The notes beneath the pieces were generated by a model. It saw only the letters and a program-made list of their open reading frames with translations, was not told the DNA's origin and ran no database searches. The translations under genes and the position numbers were made by a program. From Erwinia billingiae Eb661 (lineage in GTDB: Bacteria; Pseudomonadota; Gammaproteobacteria; Enterobacterales; Enterobacteriaceae), in contig NC_014306.1 of NCBI RefSeq assembly GCF_000196615.1, forward strand, positions 3,286,001 through 3,350,000: 64,000 bases of DNA. The letters are read 5' to 3'. Numbering within the stretch: the stretch's first letter is position 1; each line of letters opens with the position of its first letter. This document shows positions 49,827 through 61,052 of the stretch, in pieces.

Positions 49827-50963
49827 TCACTCTGCGGCCGGATCGCGCCGCCAGACCAGCGCACCGGCGACCACCAGCCCTGCCCCGGCGACGTACAGCG
49901 CGGGCTCGAGCTGATGGGTCAACGCGGTCGAGATAGCCGACAGCAGCGGCCCCACCAGTTGCCCCACCGCGTAACCGGTGGTCAGCAGTCCAGCCATGTA
50001 GCGCGTATGGCGCGGTGCCAGCTCGCGGGCATACTGCAAAGAAAGCTGCACCACACAGAGGAAGCCGCCGCCGATCAACGCCGCGCCCAACGCCAGCCCG
50101 GTAATGCCTGGAATGATATCGGCACAGAATACGCCGATGGCCTGCGCCCACAGCGCCAGAGCCAACCGGCTGTTGGCGTTACCATAATGCCGGGTCGCAA
50201 TGCCTAAGAGGATGCCGAGCACCGCTGCGCCGCCAAAAATCGGCCAGACGTACTGTGAAACCGGGCTGCCGGGAAAACGGGAAGCCGCCATCTGCGACAG
50301 AAAAGTGGCGGGCAGTATGTAGCCAAATCCGGCGAGGCTATAGCTCCAGACCAGCTTTTTCAGCCCTGAGGTCAGCACCAGCGGCTCCGGTGCCGTTTCC
50401 GGGCGATGAAGTTTTCCCCGGCGCGGCAGGTTACGGGCGATTAACAGCACCAGCAGCAGTGCCAGCACCCCATAGGCGCACCAGGCCCAGGCGGCATTGA
50501 CCTGATGGGAATGCAGGATCACCGCCAGCATGCCGCTGAGGAAAATCCCGGTGCCCGGCCCGGCGAACACCGCCGCACTCAGGCCAGGGCGTCCCAGCTT
50601 GTGCAGCTGTTCATTGCTCCACGCCGCAATCAATACCATCGCCCAGCCGCTGGCCCAGCCGATAAAGAAGCGAATAATCCCATGCAGCCAGGGACCGGTG
50701 ACGCAGGCCGACAGCAGCGTCAGTACTACTGCGCCCCAGATCCCCAACTTCAGGCGCAGCTCAACCTGTTGCGTTGCCCGCATGGCGTTCCACGAACCGC
50801 AGAGATAGCCAAGATAGTTAAAAGCGGCGACCACGCCCGCACTGGTCAGCGATAACTGATGTTCATCAATCATCAGCGGCACCTGTGGCGTAAAGGCGAA
50901 CCGGCCGATCCCCATCGCCACCACCAGCGACAGAAACGCGCTAAACGCGACGCGAAAAGCCAT
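49827..50963 (-). CDS. YbfB/YjiJ-family MFS transporter
   Basis: A 378-residue 12-helix major facilitator of the YbfB/YjiJ (DUF1228) group, opening FSAFLSLVVAMGIGRFAFTPQVPLM, which is the group signature. Substrate unknown. It is divergent from a LysR regulator whose start lies 125 nt away, the usual sign that the regulator controls it. Both genes are absent at this site in E. coli. Confidence 0.87.
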   Translation of the reverse strand: MAFRVAFSAFLSLVVAMGIGRFAFTPQVPLMIDEHQLSLTSAGVVAAFNYLGYLCGSWNAMRATQQVELRLKLGIWGAVVLTLLSACVTGPWLHGIIRFFIGWASGWAMVLIAAWSNEQLHKLGRPGLSAAVFAGPGTGIFLSGMLAVILHSHQVNAAWAWCAYGVLALLLVLLIARNLPRRGKLHRPETAPEPLVLTSGLKKLVWSYSLAGFGYILPATFLSQMAASRFPGSPVSQYVWPIFGGAAVLGILLGIATRHYGNANSRLALALWAQAIGVFCADIIPGITGLALGAALIGGGFLCVVQLSLQYARELAPRHTRYMAGLLTTGYAVGQLVGPLLSAISTALTHQLEPALYVAGAGLVVAGALVWRRDPAAE

Positions 50964-51088
50964 AGTAACTCCCTTGATTCAGTTCAATCCGGCCTCAGTG
51001 CCGGGAAAGTGTTGCAGCTATCCTGCCTGATGGTTACACTCACGAAAAGTGAATAATAATCACCAAGTTGCTTACGGGAAGAGAAATA

Positions 51089-51982
51089 GTGGATCTGACC
51101 CAGCTGAAAATGTTCTGTTCGGTGGCCGAAACGGGTTCGCTGGCGCGTGCCGCGGAAGTGCTTCACCGTGTGCCGTCCAACCTGACCACCCGCCTGCGCC
51201 AACTCGAACAGGAGCTGGGTACCGACCTGTTTATCCGCGAGAAGCAGCGTTTACGCCTGTCGCCGATGGGCCACAACTTTCTCGGCTATGCGCAGCGGAT
51301 TTTGGCGCTCAGCGAAGAAGCGATGAGTATGACCCATAGCGGCGAACCCGGCGGCAATTTTGCGCTCGGTTCGATGGAGAGCACCGCCGCCACGCGCCTG
51401 CCCGCGTTGCTGGCCGCCTACCATCAGCGTTTCCCCTCGGTGGCGCTGTCGTTGATTACCGGCACCTCCGGTGAAATTATCGAGCGCGTGCGCGAAGGCA
51501 CCCTGGCGGCAGCGCTGGCCGATGGGCCGATCCGCGTTGATGAGCTTAACAGCTGCATCGCTTTCCATGAGCAGATGGTGTTGATCTCCAGCCTGGAGCA
51601 TGCGGATATCCTCGAGCCAGCCGATGCCTCCGGCGACACCCTGTTCGCCTTCCGTCCCAGCTGCTCGTATCGCATCAGGTTTGAGAACTGGTTCCGCAGC
51701 ACCGGCGTACAGCCGGGCACCTTTATGGAAATTCAGTCCTATCACGCCATGCTCGCCTGCGTCGCCAGCGGTGCCGGCCTGGCGTTACTGCCGGAATCGG
51801 TGCTGGAACAGATGCCGGCGAAAGATCGCATCAAGCGCCATGCCCTGCCGGCTGAGGTACGCGATGCTGCCACCTGGCTGGTCTGGCGGCGCGATGCTTT
51901 CACCCCTAACGTTGAAGCGCTGAAATACTTGATTATTGAACAGATTGACGATGCGCTAACAGGGGAAGACCTTCATTCCTGA
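51089..51982 (+). CDS. LysR-family regulator, PtrR(YneJ)-like
   Basis: A 297-residue LysR-type regulator. The start GTG 51089 (MDLTQLKMFCSVAETGSL) has GGAAGAG seven bases upstream and gives the standard LysR N-terminus; TTG 51068 is an alternative. Helix-turn-helix: SLARAAEVLHRVPSNLTTRLRQLE. The HRVPSNLTTR and LFIRE-QRLRLSP-GHNFL segments closely match E. coli PtrR. Divergent from the MFS gene and 88 nt before frmA, so it might control either. Confidence 0.88.
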   Translation: MDLTQLKMFCSVAETGSLARAAEVLHRVPSNLTTRLRQLEQELGTDLFIREKQRLRLSPMGHNFLGYAQRILALSEEAMSMTHSGEPGGNFALGSMESTAATRLPALLAAYHQRFPSVALSLITGTSGEIIERVREGTLAAALADGPIRVDELNSCIAFHEQMVLISSLEHADILEPADASGDTLFAFRPSCSYRIRFENWFRSTGVQPGTFMEIQSYHAMLACVASGAGLALLPESVLEQMPAKDRIKRHALPAEVRDAATWLVWRRDAFTPNVEALKYLIIEQIDDALTGEDLHS

Positions 51983-52070
51983 TGAAATTCGTCCATACTG
52001 ACTTTTATCGTTTTTGATTTGACTAAACTCCCGAGCAGTAGCCGGATCACCTTCTAAGAGGAAAAATTAG

Positions 52071-53195
<1,125 letters not shown>

Positions 53196-53208
53196 ATCAG
53201 GAGGATTG

Positions 53209-54051
53209 ATGCCATCCACTCTGGAGCTACTTGAAGAACACCGAATGTTTGGCGGCTGGCAGCAGCGTTATCGCCATCCGTCCACCTCGCTGAACTGCGC
53301 GATGACCTTCAGCATATTTCTGCCCGGGCCGAAGCGCGATGCGCCACCGCCGGTGCTCTATTTCCTGGCGGGTCTGACCTGTACCGACGAGAACTTCTCC
53401 ACCAAATCAGGCGCTCAGCGCATGGCTGCGGAGTTAGGGATCGTACTGGTGATGCCGGACACCAGTCCGCGTGGTGAAGGTGTGCCGAACGATGAAGGTT
53501 ACGACCTGGGCCAGGGCGCGGGATTCTATCTCAATGCCACCCAGGCGCCGTGGAATGCGCATTTCCGCATGTACGATTACCTGAATGAAGAGTTGCCTGC
53601 GCTGATCGCCGGTAACTTTAACGTCAGCGATCGTCAGGCAATAATGGGGCACTCAATGGGCGGTCACGGCGCGATTATGCTGGCGCTGCGTAACCCGCAG
53701 AAGTTCACCTCTGCCTCCGCGTTTGCACCGATTGTTAACCCGGCGGAAGTGCCGTGGGGACAAAAGGCGTTCAGCAGCTATCTGGGTGAGGATACTCAGG
53801 CCTGGTGTCAGTACGACAGCTGCTGGCTGATGCGTCAGACCACGGCGAAGGTGCCGATGCTGATCGATCAGGGTGACAGCGACCAGTTCCTCGCCGATCA
53901 ACTGCATCCTGAGCGGCTTGATGATATTGCGCGTGAAAAGGGCTTCCCGCTGAACGTGCGCATCCAGCCAGGCTACGACCACAGCTATTTCTTCATCGCC
54001 AGTTTCGTTGAAGACCATCTGCGCTTCCATGCGCAGTATCTGCTGGCATAA
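53209..54051 (+). CDS. frmB: S-formylglutathione hydrolase
   Basis: Hydrolyses S-formylglutathione to formate and glutathione, completing formaldehyde detoxification started by FrmA. It has 280 residues and is an esterase-D-type alpha/beta hydrolase with nucleophile Ser149 (GHSMGG), and Asp and His of the triad in [10 protein letters not shown] and YDHSYFF. AGGAGG lies just before the ATG, 13 nt after the frmA stop. By map position next to cirA this corresponds to E. coli yeiG, the FrmB paralogue. Confidence 0.94.
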   Translation: MPSTLELLEEHRMFGGWQQRYRHPSTSLNCAMTFSIFLPGPKRDAPPPVLYFLAGLTCTDENFSTKSGAQRMAAELGIVLVMPDTSPRGEGVPNDEGYDLGQGAGFYLNATQAPWNAHFRMYDYLNEELPALIAGNFNVSDRQAIMGHSMGGHGAIMLALRNPQKFTSASAFAPIVNPAEVPWGQKAFSSYLGEDTQAWCQYDSCWLMRQTTAKVPMLIDQGDSDQFLADQLHPERLDDIAREKGFPLNVRIQPGYDHSYFFIASFVEDHLRFHAQYLLA

Positions 54052-54080
54052 AAAAAACAGCCGGGCATTGCCCGGCTGCT
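54050..54080 (-). terminator. terminator between frmB and cirA
   Basis: CAGCCGGGC, loop ATT, GCCCGGCTG (54058-54078). The A-run before it on the plus strand gives a U-run for the minus (cirA) transcript; it can serve both converging genes. Confidence 0.88.
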
Positions 54081-54100
54081 TATTCCTGTCATTCCGGCGA

Positions 54101-56071
54101 TCAGAAGGTGTAATCCACCGCAGCAAAGTAACGACGGCCATCTTCGTTATAGCTGTAACTGTCTCGGTTCAAATCCTTATCCCCGAGGTTTAACACACCA
54201 GCCCGCAGCTTAACGGCTTTGCTGGCCTGCCACGATGCGCCGGTATTCCACAGCACATAGCCGCCAGGCGTTAAGCCATCATTATTCAACGTCCGCCGCT
54301 CGCCAGAATAGTTAGCCTGCAGATAGAACGACCAGTCCTGCACTGGCGTCCAGTCCAGCGTGCCGTTTGCGGTATGCAACGGCAGCTGCTCCAGCGGCTT
54401 ATTGCCGCCGCCGCTGATATCACGCCCATCGGTATAGGTGTAATTCAGCGTCAGCTTCCAGGCATCATCAAACGGGATCTTCAGTTCCGTTTCCAGCCCG
54501 GTGATCCGCGCTTTGTCGACGTTGTAATAACGGAATACCGGCCGGCCACTGGCATCAAACCCAACAAAGTTGCTGTAGCCAGGTGCGAGGCTGACTGAAG
54601 ACGTACGGGCGATATTGATCATATCGTCGATATTGTTCTGGAAAGCGGTAATGCTGCCGGTTACGCCATCCAGCAGTCCGTCTTCACCGGCGTAATAGAT
54701 CCCCAGCTCGAAGCTTTCGCTGGTCTCGGGCTTCAGCTCAGGACTACCGACAATCGCGCAGCTGCCACGGCAGGAATTGGTCTGCCAGTCCGGGCTCAGC
54801 TGCAGCAGCGAAGGTGCTTTAAAGGCGTTGGCCCAGCCGCCTTTGACCGTCACGGTATCGGTGGCGTTATAGACCAGATACGCGCGCGGACTCCAGTGAT
54901 CGCCATAGGTTTGGTGATCGTCCATACGTACGCCGGTGGTCAGCGCCAGCGAATCAAAGATCCGCCATTCATCTTCCACAAACAGCGCATACTGGCTGGC
55001 GGAGGTCGACCCGCTGCCGGACAGATTGACCGGATCCTGCAGTTTGTCGTGACGCACTTCCCCGCCAAAGGTCAGCAGCTGGTTAATTTCCGCCAACGGC
55101 AGGATCAGCTTGCCATCCAGCGAGTTGTTTTTAGCAATAATATTCTGCCCGCCGGTGTAGTTATCCACCTGGTCACCGTAAAAGCGCAGCTCGGTGTTGC
55201 CCCATCCCCAGCGGCCATCATGACCAACAGAATAGTTCTGCCGCTCCAGGCGGTTTTTGTCCAGCGAATCGGAATCACGATCCTGACGATCGAAGCCGTA
55301 ACCGAAGGTCATGTTCTGGCTGTCGGTCGGCGTGAGTGCGAACTCCACGTTGCCATCACGGGCGGTGTAGCCTTCAATACGCGGGCTAAGGCCGGTGGCA
55401 GAGGTGGAAGACGGCTGCTGGGCATCCTTTTCACGCTTGCCCAGGCTGCCGTAAATTTTCACGCCCAGCAAATCATCAATCAGCGGTCCGCTGGTGAAGA
55501 AGTTACCGTTGTAGCTGTCGCCGCGATCGCGATGTTCCTGCACCGTGGTATCGGCGCTGAAGGTGCCATGCCAGGCTTTACCGACCTTGCGGGTGATGAT
55601 GTTGACCACGCCGCCCAGCGCGTCCGAGCCATACAGTGAGGACATCGGCCCACGCACCACTTCGATCCGCTCAATGGCATCCGCGGGGATCCAGTTCAGA
55701 TCGAAGTCGTTATGGCGGAAAACGGCATTGCGGGAATTGACGCGCTTGCCGTCAATCAGGATCAAGGTGTAGCTGCTGTCGAGGCCACGCAGGCTAATGC
55801 CTTTGCGGTTGTCCCCTTCGTTAGTGAGCTGAACGCCAGGCACATCACGCAATACGTCCCTGAGATTCTGCACCGGCCGGCGTTTTATATCGTCGGCGGT
55901 AATAACGCTGATACTGGCGGGAGCTTCTTTTAAATTCACTTCAACCGCAGAGGCCGTGACGACCATGGTGTCTTCTTCTTTCTTTTCCGCTTCTTCCGCG
56001 GCTACCGGAAAGGTGAAGGCCAGCGCAGACGCGCATAGCCCGCAGCGGACAACGGGATTCAACCTGAACAT
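54101..56071 (-). CDS. cirA: TonB-dependent catecholate siderophore receptor CirA
   Basis: Outer-membrane receptor for monomeric and linear catecholate siderophores; the colicin I receptor in E. coli. It has 656 residues from ATG 56071 ([17 protein letters not shown]), with a signal peptide ending near AAEEA. A TonB box DTMVVTA is near the mature N-terminus, followed by the plug domain (ISVITADDI through GVVNIITRK) and a 22-strand barrel ending in the aromatic VDYTF. GGAG precedes the ATG. A weaker Fur-like sequence (11 of 19 matches, around GGTATTGATAAC on the reverse strand near 56115) lies upstream. Confidence 0.95.
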   Translation of the reverse strand: MFRLNPVVRCGLCASALAFTFPVAAEEAEKKEEDTMVVTASAVEVNLKEAPASISVITADDIKRRPVQNLRDVLRDVPGVQLTNEGDNRKGISLRGLDSSYTLILIDGKRVNSRNAVFRHNDFDLNWIPADAIERIEVVRGPMSSLYGSDALGGVVNIITRKVGKAWHGTFSADTTVQEHRDRGDSYNGNFFTSGPLIDDLLGVKIYGSLGKREKDAQQPSSTSATGLSPRIEGYTARDGNVEFALTPTDSQNMTFGYGFDRQDRDSDSLDKNRLERQNYSVGHDGRWGWGNTELRFYGDQVDNYTGGQNIIAKNNSLDGKLILPLAEINQLLTFGGEVRHDKLQDPVNLSGSGSTSASQYALFVEDEWRIFDSLALTTGVRMDDHQTYGDHWSPRAYLVYNATDTVTVKGGWANAFKAPSLLQLSPDWQTNSCRGSCAIVGSPELKPETSESFELGIYYAGEDGLLDGVTGSITAFQNNIDDMINIARTSSVSLAPGYSNFVGFDASGRPVFRYYNVDKARITGLETELKIPFDDAWKLTLNYTYTDGRDISGGGNKPLEQLPLHTANGTLDWTPVQDWSFYLQANYSGERRTLNNDGLTPGGYVLWNTGASWQASKAVKLRAGVLNLGDKDLNRDSYSYNEDGRRYFAAVDYTF

Positions 56072-56197
56072 GCTATTCTCCATGAGGCGCATTTTAAAAT
56101 AGTGTTATCAATACCTTTTGCTCACACGAAAACCGCAGAGTGTTCTCTGCTTAATCATCCCGGTATCTTCCGGTTTGTTTTTTATCTTTATAATAGT

Positions 56198-56216
56198 GGG
56201 CGGAAAGATTCCGCCC
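56198..56216 (-). terminator. hairpin after the iron ABC transporter genes
   Basis: GGGCGGAA, loop, TTCCGCCC: a perfect 8-bp stem 29 nt past the ATPase stop, between it and cirA. U-run weak in both directions. Confidence 0.55.
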
Positions 56217-56244
56217 TTTGCAGGTGTCTTGCCAGACAGAATAA

Positions 56245-57030
56245 TTACAGCATCGGTTCCGTCACCAGGCCATCAATCAGCACCTGCGGGGTTCCCCGCG
56301 TACAGCGCTCGATGCGCCCCTTGACGCCATAGACTCTGGCCAGGCTGGCCGGGGTGATCACTTCTTCCGGTAAGCCATCGGCAATTAACTCACCGTTTTG
56401 CAGCATTAATACGTGTTCACCGTGACGCAGGGCGATATTAATATCGTGCACCACCACCACCGTAATAATATTTCTTTTCTGCGTTTCTCTGCGCACCAAA
56501 TCCATTACGTGAAATTGATAATTTAAATCCAATGCGCTGAGGGGCTCATCGAGTAATAACAGCTCCGGCCGACGAATTAAGGATTGCGCCAGACCGACCA
56601 GCTGTTTTTGCCCACCGGAAAGTTGATCCAGATAGCTTAAGGCCAGATGGGCAATCCCCAACTGCTCCAGCACCGACATCACTTCGGCTTCACTGGCGGC
56701 GCTGCTGCGACCACCGGAAGCACGCTGTGCCACGATGATTGATTCCAGCACATGCAGATGCACGCCGGCAGGCAGCGACTGCGGCAGATAAACCACCTTC
56801 TCTGCACGTCGGGCAAACGGCTGCGACATCAGTTCCGTGCCGTTCAGCCAGACTTCGCCTTCGGCGCGGTTGAGACCGGCCAGCGAGCGCAGCAGCGTGG
56901 ATTTGCCACAGCCATTTGGCCCCAGCAGCACGGTGATTTTGCCTCGCGGCAACAGCGGCACGTTCAGGTCGCTGATAATTTTGCGTTTTGGGTAACCGGC
57001 GTGGAAACCACTGATACGTAAGCCTTCCAT
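56245..57030 (-). CDS. iron-siderophore ABC transporter ATPase
   Basis: A 261-residue FepC/FecE-type ATPase driving siderophore import. Walker A GPNGCGKST, Q-loop LPQSL, signature LSGGQKQL, Walker B LLLLDEPLSALD, and H-loop VVVHDIN are all intact. The start overlaps the permease stop by one base, so it is coupled. It is the last of a three-gene set (binding protein, permease, ATPase). Confidence 0.93.
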   Translation of the reverse strand: MEGLRISGFHAGYPKRKIISDLNVPLLPRGKITVLLGPNGCGKSTLLRSLAGLNRAEGEVWLNGTELMSQPFARRAEKVVYLPQSLPAGVHLHVLESIIVAQRASGGRSSAASEAEVMSVLEQLGIAHLALSYLDQLSGGQKQLVGLAQSLIRRPELLLLDEPLSALDLNYQFHVMDLVRRETQKRNIITVVVVHDINIALRHGEHVLMLQNGELIADGLPEEVITPASLARVYGVKGRIERCTRGTPQVLIDGLVTEPML

Positions 57031-58112
57031 CAGACGGTCCCCCGGTGACGCAGAATAATACTCAGGAAGAACGGCACGCCCACCAGCGAGGTGACGATGC
57101 CCACCGGGATGATCACACCCGGGATCAGGTTTTTCGACACCACCGAAGCCATCGACAGGACCAGCGCACCGGTCAGCGCACTGGCTGGCAGATAGAAACG
57201 GTGGTCCTCACCAAAGATCATCCGTGCGATGTGCGGCGCGACCAGGCCGATAAAGCCGATCGGGCCAACAAAGGCCACCGCCAGCGCGGAAAGAATACTG
57301 ATGCGCAGCAATGTCCCCAGACGCAGACGGCGGACATCAATGCCAAAGCTGACGGCGCGATCTTCACCCAGACGCAGCGCGGTCAGCTTCCAGGAACTCA
57401 TCATTGAGAACGGCACCAGAATGGCAAAGGCCAGCGTCAGCACGCCCAGCTTATCCCACGAGGCTCTCGCCAGGCTGCCCATGGTCCAGAACACCAGGCC
57501 CTGAAGCGTGTCCTCGCTGGCGATAAACTGCATCATCGACACCAGCGCATTAAAGGTAAACACCAGCGCGATACCGAACAGCACCACCCCCGAGGTCGCT
57601 ACCCGCGTCCAGCGCGTCACGCCATCCAGCATTAATGCGGCAAACAGCGCAAAGACAAAGGCGTTAGCCGAAATGAACCACTGATCGGGGATTCCCGGAA
57701 GACCGATACCCAGCACGATGGCCAGCGCGGCGCCAAAAGCCGCCGCTGAGGAAACGCCCAGCGTAAACGGGCTGGCCAGCGGGTTATTCAGGATGGTTTG
57801 CATCTCTGCACCCGCCAGACCCAGCGCCAGACCCACCACCACCGCCATCAGGGCATAAGGCAGACGAATGTCCCAGACGATAACGCGCGTGCCGGCATCA
57901 ACCGATTCCGGTGACAGCAGCGTGTGCCACAAGGTGTCCAGCGTCAGGCCGGACGGACCGAGGGTAAAATCCAGCACCAGCGAGGCGAGGATTGCCAACA
58001 CCAACACACTCATCATCAGCAGACGATGACGCAACATATGATGGTAACGGCCCATCACGCCTTCGGCTTGGGGCTTTTCGGCGTACTGCACCGGGTCGTG
58101 GGTCACACTCAT
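57030..58112 (-). CDS. iron-siderophore ABC permease (FecCD family)
   Basis: A 360-residue inner-membrane permease with about ten helices, FecCD/BtuC family, with ALGLAGAEMQTILNNPLASPFTLGVSSAAAFGA and LVAPHIARMIFGEDHR. There is only one permease gene, so it must act as a homodimer, as in BtuC and FhuB-like single types. ATG 58112 (MSVTHDPVQYAEKP) chosen with AGG upstream. 15 nt after the binding-protein gene. Confidence 0.93.
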   Translation of the reverse strand: MSVTHDPVQYAEKPQAEGVMGRYHHMLRHRLLMMSVLVLAILASLVLDFTLGPSGLTLDTLWHTLLSPESVDAGTRVIVWDIRLPYALMAVVVGLALGLAGAEMQTILNNPLASPFTLGVSSAAAFGAALAIVLGIGLPGIPDQWFISANAFVFALFAALMLDGVTRWTRVATSGVVLFGIALVFTFNALVSMMQFIASEDTLQGLVFWTMGSLARASWDKLGVLTLAFAILVPFSMMSSWKLTALRLGEDRAVSFGIDVRRLRLGTLLRISILSALAVAFVGPIGFIGLVAPHIARMIFGEDHRFYLPASALTGALVLSMASVVSKNLIPGVIIPVGIVTSLVGVPFFLSIILRHRGTV

Positions 58113-58127
58113 TCTCAATACCTGTAA

Positions 58128-59255
58128 TTACTCGGTTTCAGTCCAGTAAGTGCCCGTTGGTGGCACCGCCAGAAACTGCTGATACACCTGTTTCTCAGTA
58201 GCGGCCACATCGAGGTCAGCGAACTGCTCGGGGTATAACCATTTGGCAAACGCCTGGATAGCCAGGATGTTATACGGCGAATTGTAAAAATTATGCCAGA
58301 TAGCGTAACTGCGTCCTTCTTTCACCGCGTCCAGCTGGTTAATGCCCGTGCGCTTCAATACGGTGGCCAGACTGGATTGCGCTTCTTGTTGGCTTACCTG
58401 CGCGCCAAGCTTAATGCCCGGTCCGGCAGCGCCCGGCGCTTTACCGCCGCTGGCGATATAAATCTTCGGCTGGCTGGCGATCACCTTTTCCAGGTTAACG
58501 GTACCCAGCGGGCCTGGTAACAGGTCGCGGGCGATATTGTTGCCGCCGGCGAGGTCAATAAAGTCGCCCATATTGCCTTTTCCTGCGGTACCGCAACACT
58601 CGGGCATCGAGGCCGCGCGCAGCTCAATAAACACCGAAGGCTTATCGGCCGCCGGGATTTTGCTGGTGATGTCGGTCACCCGCTTAAGGTTCTGCTGATA
58701 GAAGCTGATGTAGTTCTCGGCTTCCTTTTCGCGGTGCAACACTTTGCCGAGCACCCGCATGCTGGGCACGGTATTTTTAAGCGGATTTGCACGGAAATCG
58801 ATAAACACCACCGGCACACCAGCGCTTTCCAGCTGACTGACCAGCTCGCTGCTGCGGCCCGGCCCATGGCCGGATAAGCCAAAAATGGCCACGTCCGGGT
58901 TCAGCGTCAGCACTTTTTCCGGGCTGATGCTGTCGGCGGTGGTGTGGCCAATCAGGGGAATATTATCAATTTTTGGGAATTTTTTGCGGTATTCCGCGTA
59001 AGTCTGGGTGTCCAGTTTACGGAAATCGCCCTGCCAACCCACGATGCGGTCAACAGGCTTCTGCCCTTCTAGCAGCGATACGGCGTAAAACAAACGCCCT
59101 TCGCCAAGCAGGATCCGGTCGGTTTTTTCCGGCAGCGTCACTTCACGTCCGGCAATGTCTGTGACGGTTGCAGCCCAACTGCTGCCTGCCGTCAGCGCCA
59201 GTAACGTCAACGATACTGCGATTTTTTTGATCACTAACCCGCTTAAATTTTCCAC
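58128..59255 (-). CDS. iron-siderophore ABC substrate-binding protein
   Basis: Periplasmic binding protein of the BtuF/FepB fold, 375 residues from GTG 59255, which has AAGGA eight bases upstream. An internal GTG at 59234 would start directly at the signal peptide (IKKIAVSLTLLALTAGSSWA|ATV) and is an alternative. The mature part has the TDIAGREVTLPEKTDRILLGEG opening of the family and VAIFGLSGHGPG. A CC pair (PECCGTAGKGN) is unusual. A strong Fur box lies upstream. It lacks an exact E. coli K-12 match; the ligand is likely a ferric catecholate given the neighbouring cirA. Confidence 0.88.
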   Translation of the reverse strand: MENLSGLVIKKIAVSLTLLALTAGSSWAATVTDIAGREVTLPEKTDRILLGEGRLFYAVSLLEGQKPVDRIVGWQGDFRKLDTQTYAEYRKKFPKIDNIPLIGHTTADSISPEKVLTLNPDVAIFGLSGHGPGRSSELVSQLESAGVPVVFIDFRANPLKNTVPSMRVLGKVLHREKEAENYISFYQQNLKRVTDITSKIPAADKPSVFIELRAASMPECCGTAGKGNMGDFIDLAGGNNIARDLLPGPLGTVNLEKVIASQPKIYIASGGKAPGAAGPGIKLGAQVSQQEAQSSLATVLKRTGINQLDAVKEGRSYAIWHNFYNSPYNILAIQAFAKWLYPEQFADLDVAATEKQVYQQFLAVPPTGTYWTETE

Positions 59256-59302
59256 GCCTGATTCCTTAGCAAAGAAGAAAAAGTAACGGCGGTAACAATA
59301 AA

Positions 59303-59321
59303 GCAAATGATAATAGTTATC
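59303..59321 (-). promoter_or_regulatory. Fur box upstream of the iron ABC operon
   Basis: GCAAATGATAATAGTTATC matches the 19-bp Fur consensus at 15 positions, with symmetric TGATAA/TTATCA. It lies about 50 nt before the binding-protein start, supporting iron repression of the operon. Confidence 0.82.
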
Positions 59322-59350
59322 AATAATATTTGTAATAACTCCTTACAAAC

Positions 59351-59375
59351 AAAAAAGGCGCGGGATCCGCGCCTT
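59351..59375 (-). terminator. lysP terminator
   Basis: AAGGCGCGG, loop GAT, CCGCGCCTT: a 9-bp stem 17 nt after lysP, with an A-run on the plus strand that gives a U-run in the minus transcript. Confidence 0.88.
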
Positions 59376-59391
59376 GTTCATTTTACGGCAA

Positions 59392-60861
59392 CTACTTACC
59401 GGTATATTTCGGAAACTCCATTTCGCTGTATTTCACAAAACGGGTTTTCCGCGTCAGCTTGAAGCCGAACCAGATAATCAGGAACAGTGGAATACCGATG
59501 TAGGTCGCCGCCACGCCATACCAGTCAATGCGATCCGACAGGAATGCCTGATAGTTCTGCCCCAGCGTAATGATCAGGCACAGCACAAAGGCGAAGATCG
59601 GGCCCAGCGGGAAGAAGCCGGAGCGGTAAGGCAGATCGGCCAGATCAAGTCCCTGCGCAACATAGCCACGGCGGAAGCGGTAATGGCTGATGGCAATGCC
59701 TAGCCAGGCGATAAAGCCGGTCATACCCGAGGTGTTCAGCAGCCAGATATAGACGCTCTGGTTGCCAAACATCGAGGTCAGGAAGCACAACCCGGCAACC
59801 ACCGTGGTGGCGTACAGGGCATTGCGCGGCACGCCGCCGGCGGACAGTTTGCCAAAGATGCGCGGCGCTTTGCCTTCGCGGGCCAGGTTAAACAGCATAC
59901 GCGTGGAGGCATACATGCCTGAGTTACCGGCTGACAGCACGGCGGTCAGGATCACCGCGTTCATTACCGCAGCCGCAGACAGTAAGCCCGCGTGTTTGAA
60001 CACCAGCGTGAACGGGCTGATGCTGATATCGGTCACGTTGTTACGCAGCAGGCTTGGGTCGGTATACGGAATGATCAGGCTGATCACCAGAATCGCAAAA
60101 ACATAGAACAGCAGGATACGCCAGAACACCTGACGCACCGCCCGCGGGATGTTTTTCGCCGGGTCTTCAGACTCACCGGCGGCGATACCAATCAGCTCGG
60201 TGCCCTGGAAGGAGAAGCCGACGATCATCGCCACCCCGATCATCGCCGAGAAACCGCCGGCAAAGGGCGCATCACCAATCTGCCAGTTATGCCAGCCCGC
60301 CGTTTCACCGCCGCGCAGGATGCCAACAATCATCAGCACACCCACCACGATAAAGACGATAACGGTCACCACCTTGATTAACGAGAACCAGTATTCCGCT
60401 TCACCAAAGCCTTTTACCGAGATGTAGTTCAGCAGGAAGATTACGCAGAGGAATAACGCGCTCCAGATCCAGCCTGGGGTGTCCGGGAACCAGTAGGTCA
60501 TCACCAGCTGCGAAGCCACAAGGTCAACAGCAATGGTCACTGCCCAGTTGTACCAGTAGTTCCAGCCCAGCGCGAAGCCGAAGCCCTCTTCCACATAGTT
60601 GGCGCCGTAAGTAGAGAAGGAGCCAGAGACCGGCATAAAGGCCGCCAGTTCGCCGAGGCTGGTCATCAGAAAATAGACCATCAGGCCGATCAGCATATAG
60701 GAGAGCAGCGCGCCGCCCGGGCCCGCCTGAGAAATTGTCGCGCCTGAGGCGACGAATAAACCGGTGCCAATGGATCCGCCGATGGCGATCATCGTCAGAT
60801 GACGCGCTTTTAACTCACGCCTTAGCGCAGGTTGTTCTGTTGTTTTTGTGTCCTGAACCAT
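59392..60861 (-). CDS. lysP: lysine-specific permease
   Basis: Lysine:proton symporter and co-sensor of the CadC acid response in E. coli. It has 489 residues from ATG 60861 (MVQDTKTTEQPALRR), exactly the E. coli length. APC-superfamily signatures: MIAIGGSIGTGLFVASG in helix 1, and FSFQGTELIGIAAGE in helix 6; 12 helices in all. An in-frame upstream extension has no support. Adjacent to yeiE, as in E. coli. Confidence 0.96.
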   Translation of the reverse strand: MVQDTKTTEQPALRRELKARHLTMIAIGGSIGTGLFVASGATISQAGPGGALLSYMLIGLMVYFLMTSLGELAAFMPVSGSFSTYGANYVEEGFGFALGWNYWYNWAVTIAVDLVASQLVMTYWFPDTPGWIWSALFLCVIFLLNYISVKGFGEAEYWFSLIKVVTVIVFIVVGVLMIVGILRGGETAGWHNWQIGDAPFAGGFSAMIGVAMIVGFSFQGTELIGIAAGESEDPAKNIPRAVRQVFWRILLFYVFAILVISLIIPYTDPSLLRNNVTDISISPFTLVFKHAGLLSAAAVMNAVILTAVLSAGNSGMYASTRMLFNLAREGKAPRIFGKLSAGGVPRNALYATTVVAGLCFLTSMFGNQSVYIWLLNTSGMTGFIAWLGIAISHYRFRRGYVAQGLDLADLPYRSGFFPLGPIFAFVLCLIITLGQNYQAFLSDRIDWYGVAATYIGIPLFLIIWFGFKLTRKTRFVKYSEMEFPKYTGK

Positions 60862-61052
60862 CTTGAAATGCTGCGTCCTTGGAAAAATGAGGCGCGATTG
60901 TAGCAAACTGACCGGTCTCGCCTAGTGATTCCGCCACGTTATAAGATAGCTTCATGATTGCCGCCGGATTATTAGTTCCAGCGTCTTTTCCCCTGAAAAA
61001 GGCAGGCCAACTGGCTTTATCCCTTGGCTGAGCCGGGGACATAAGGGAAATT

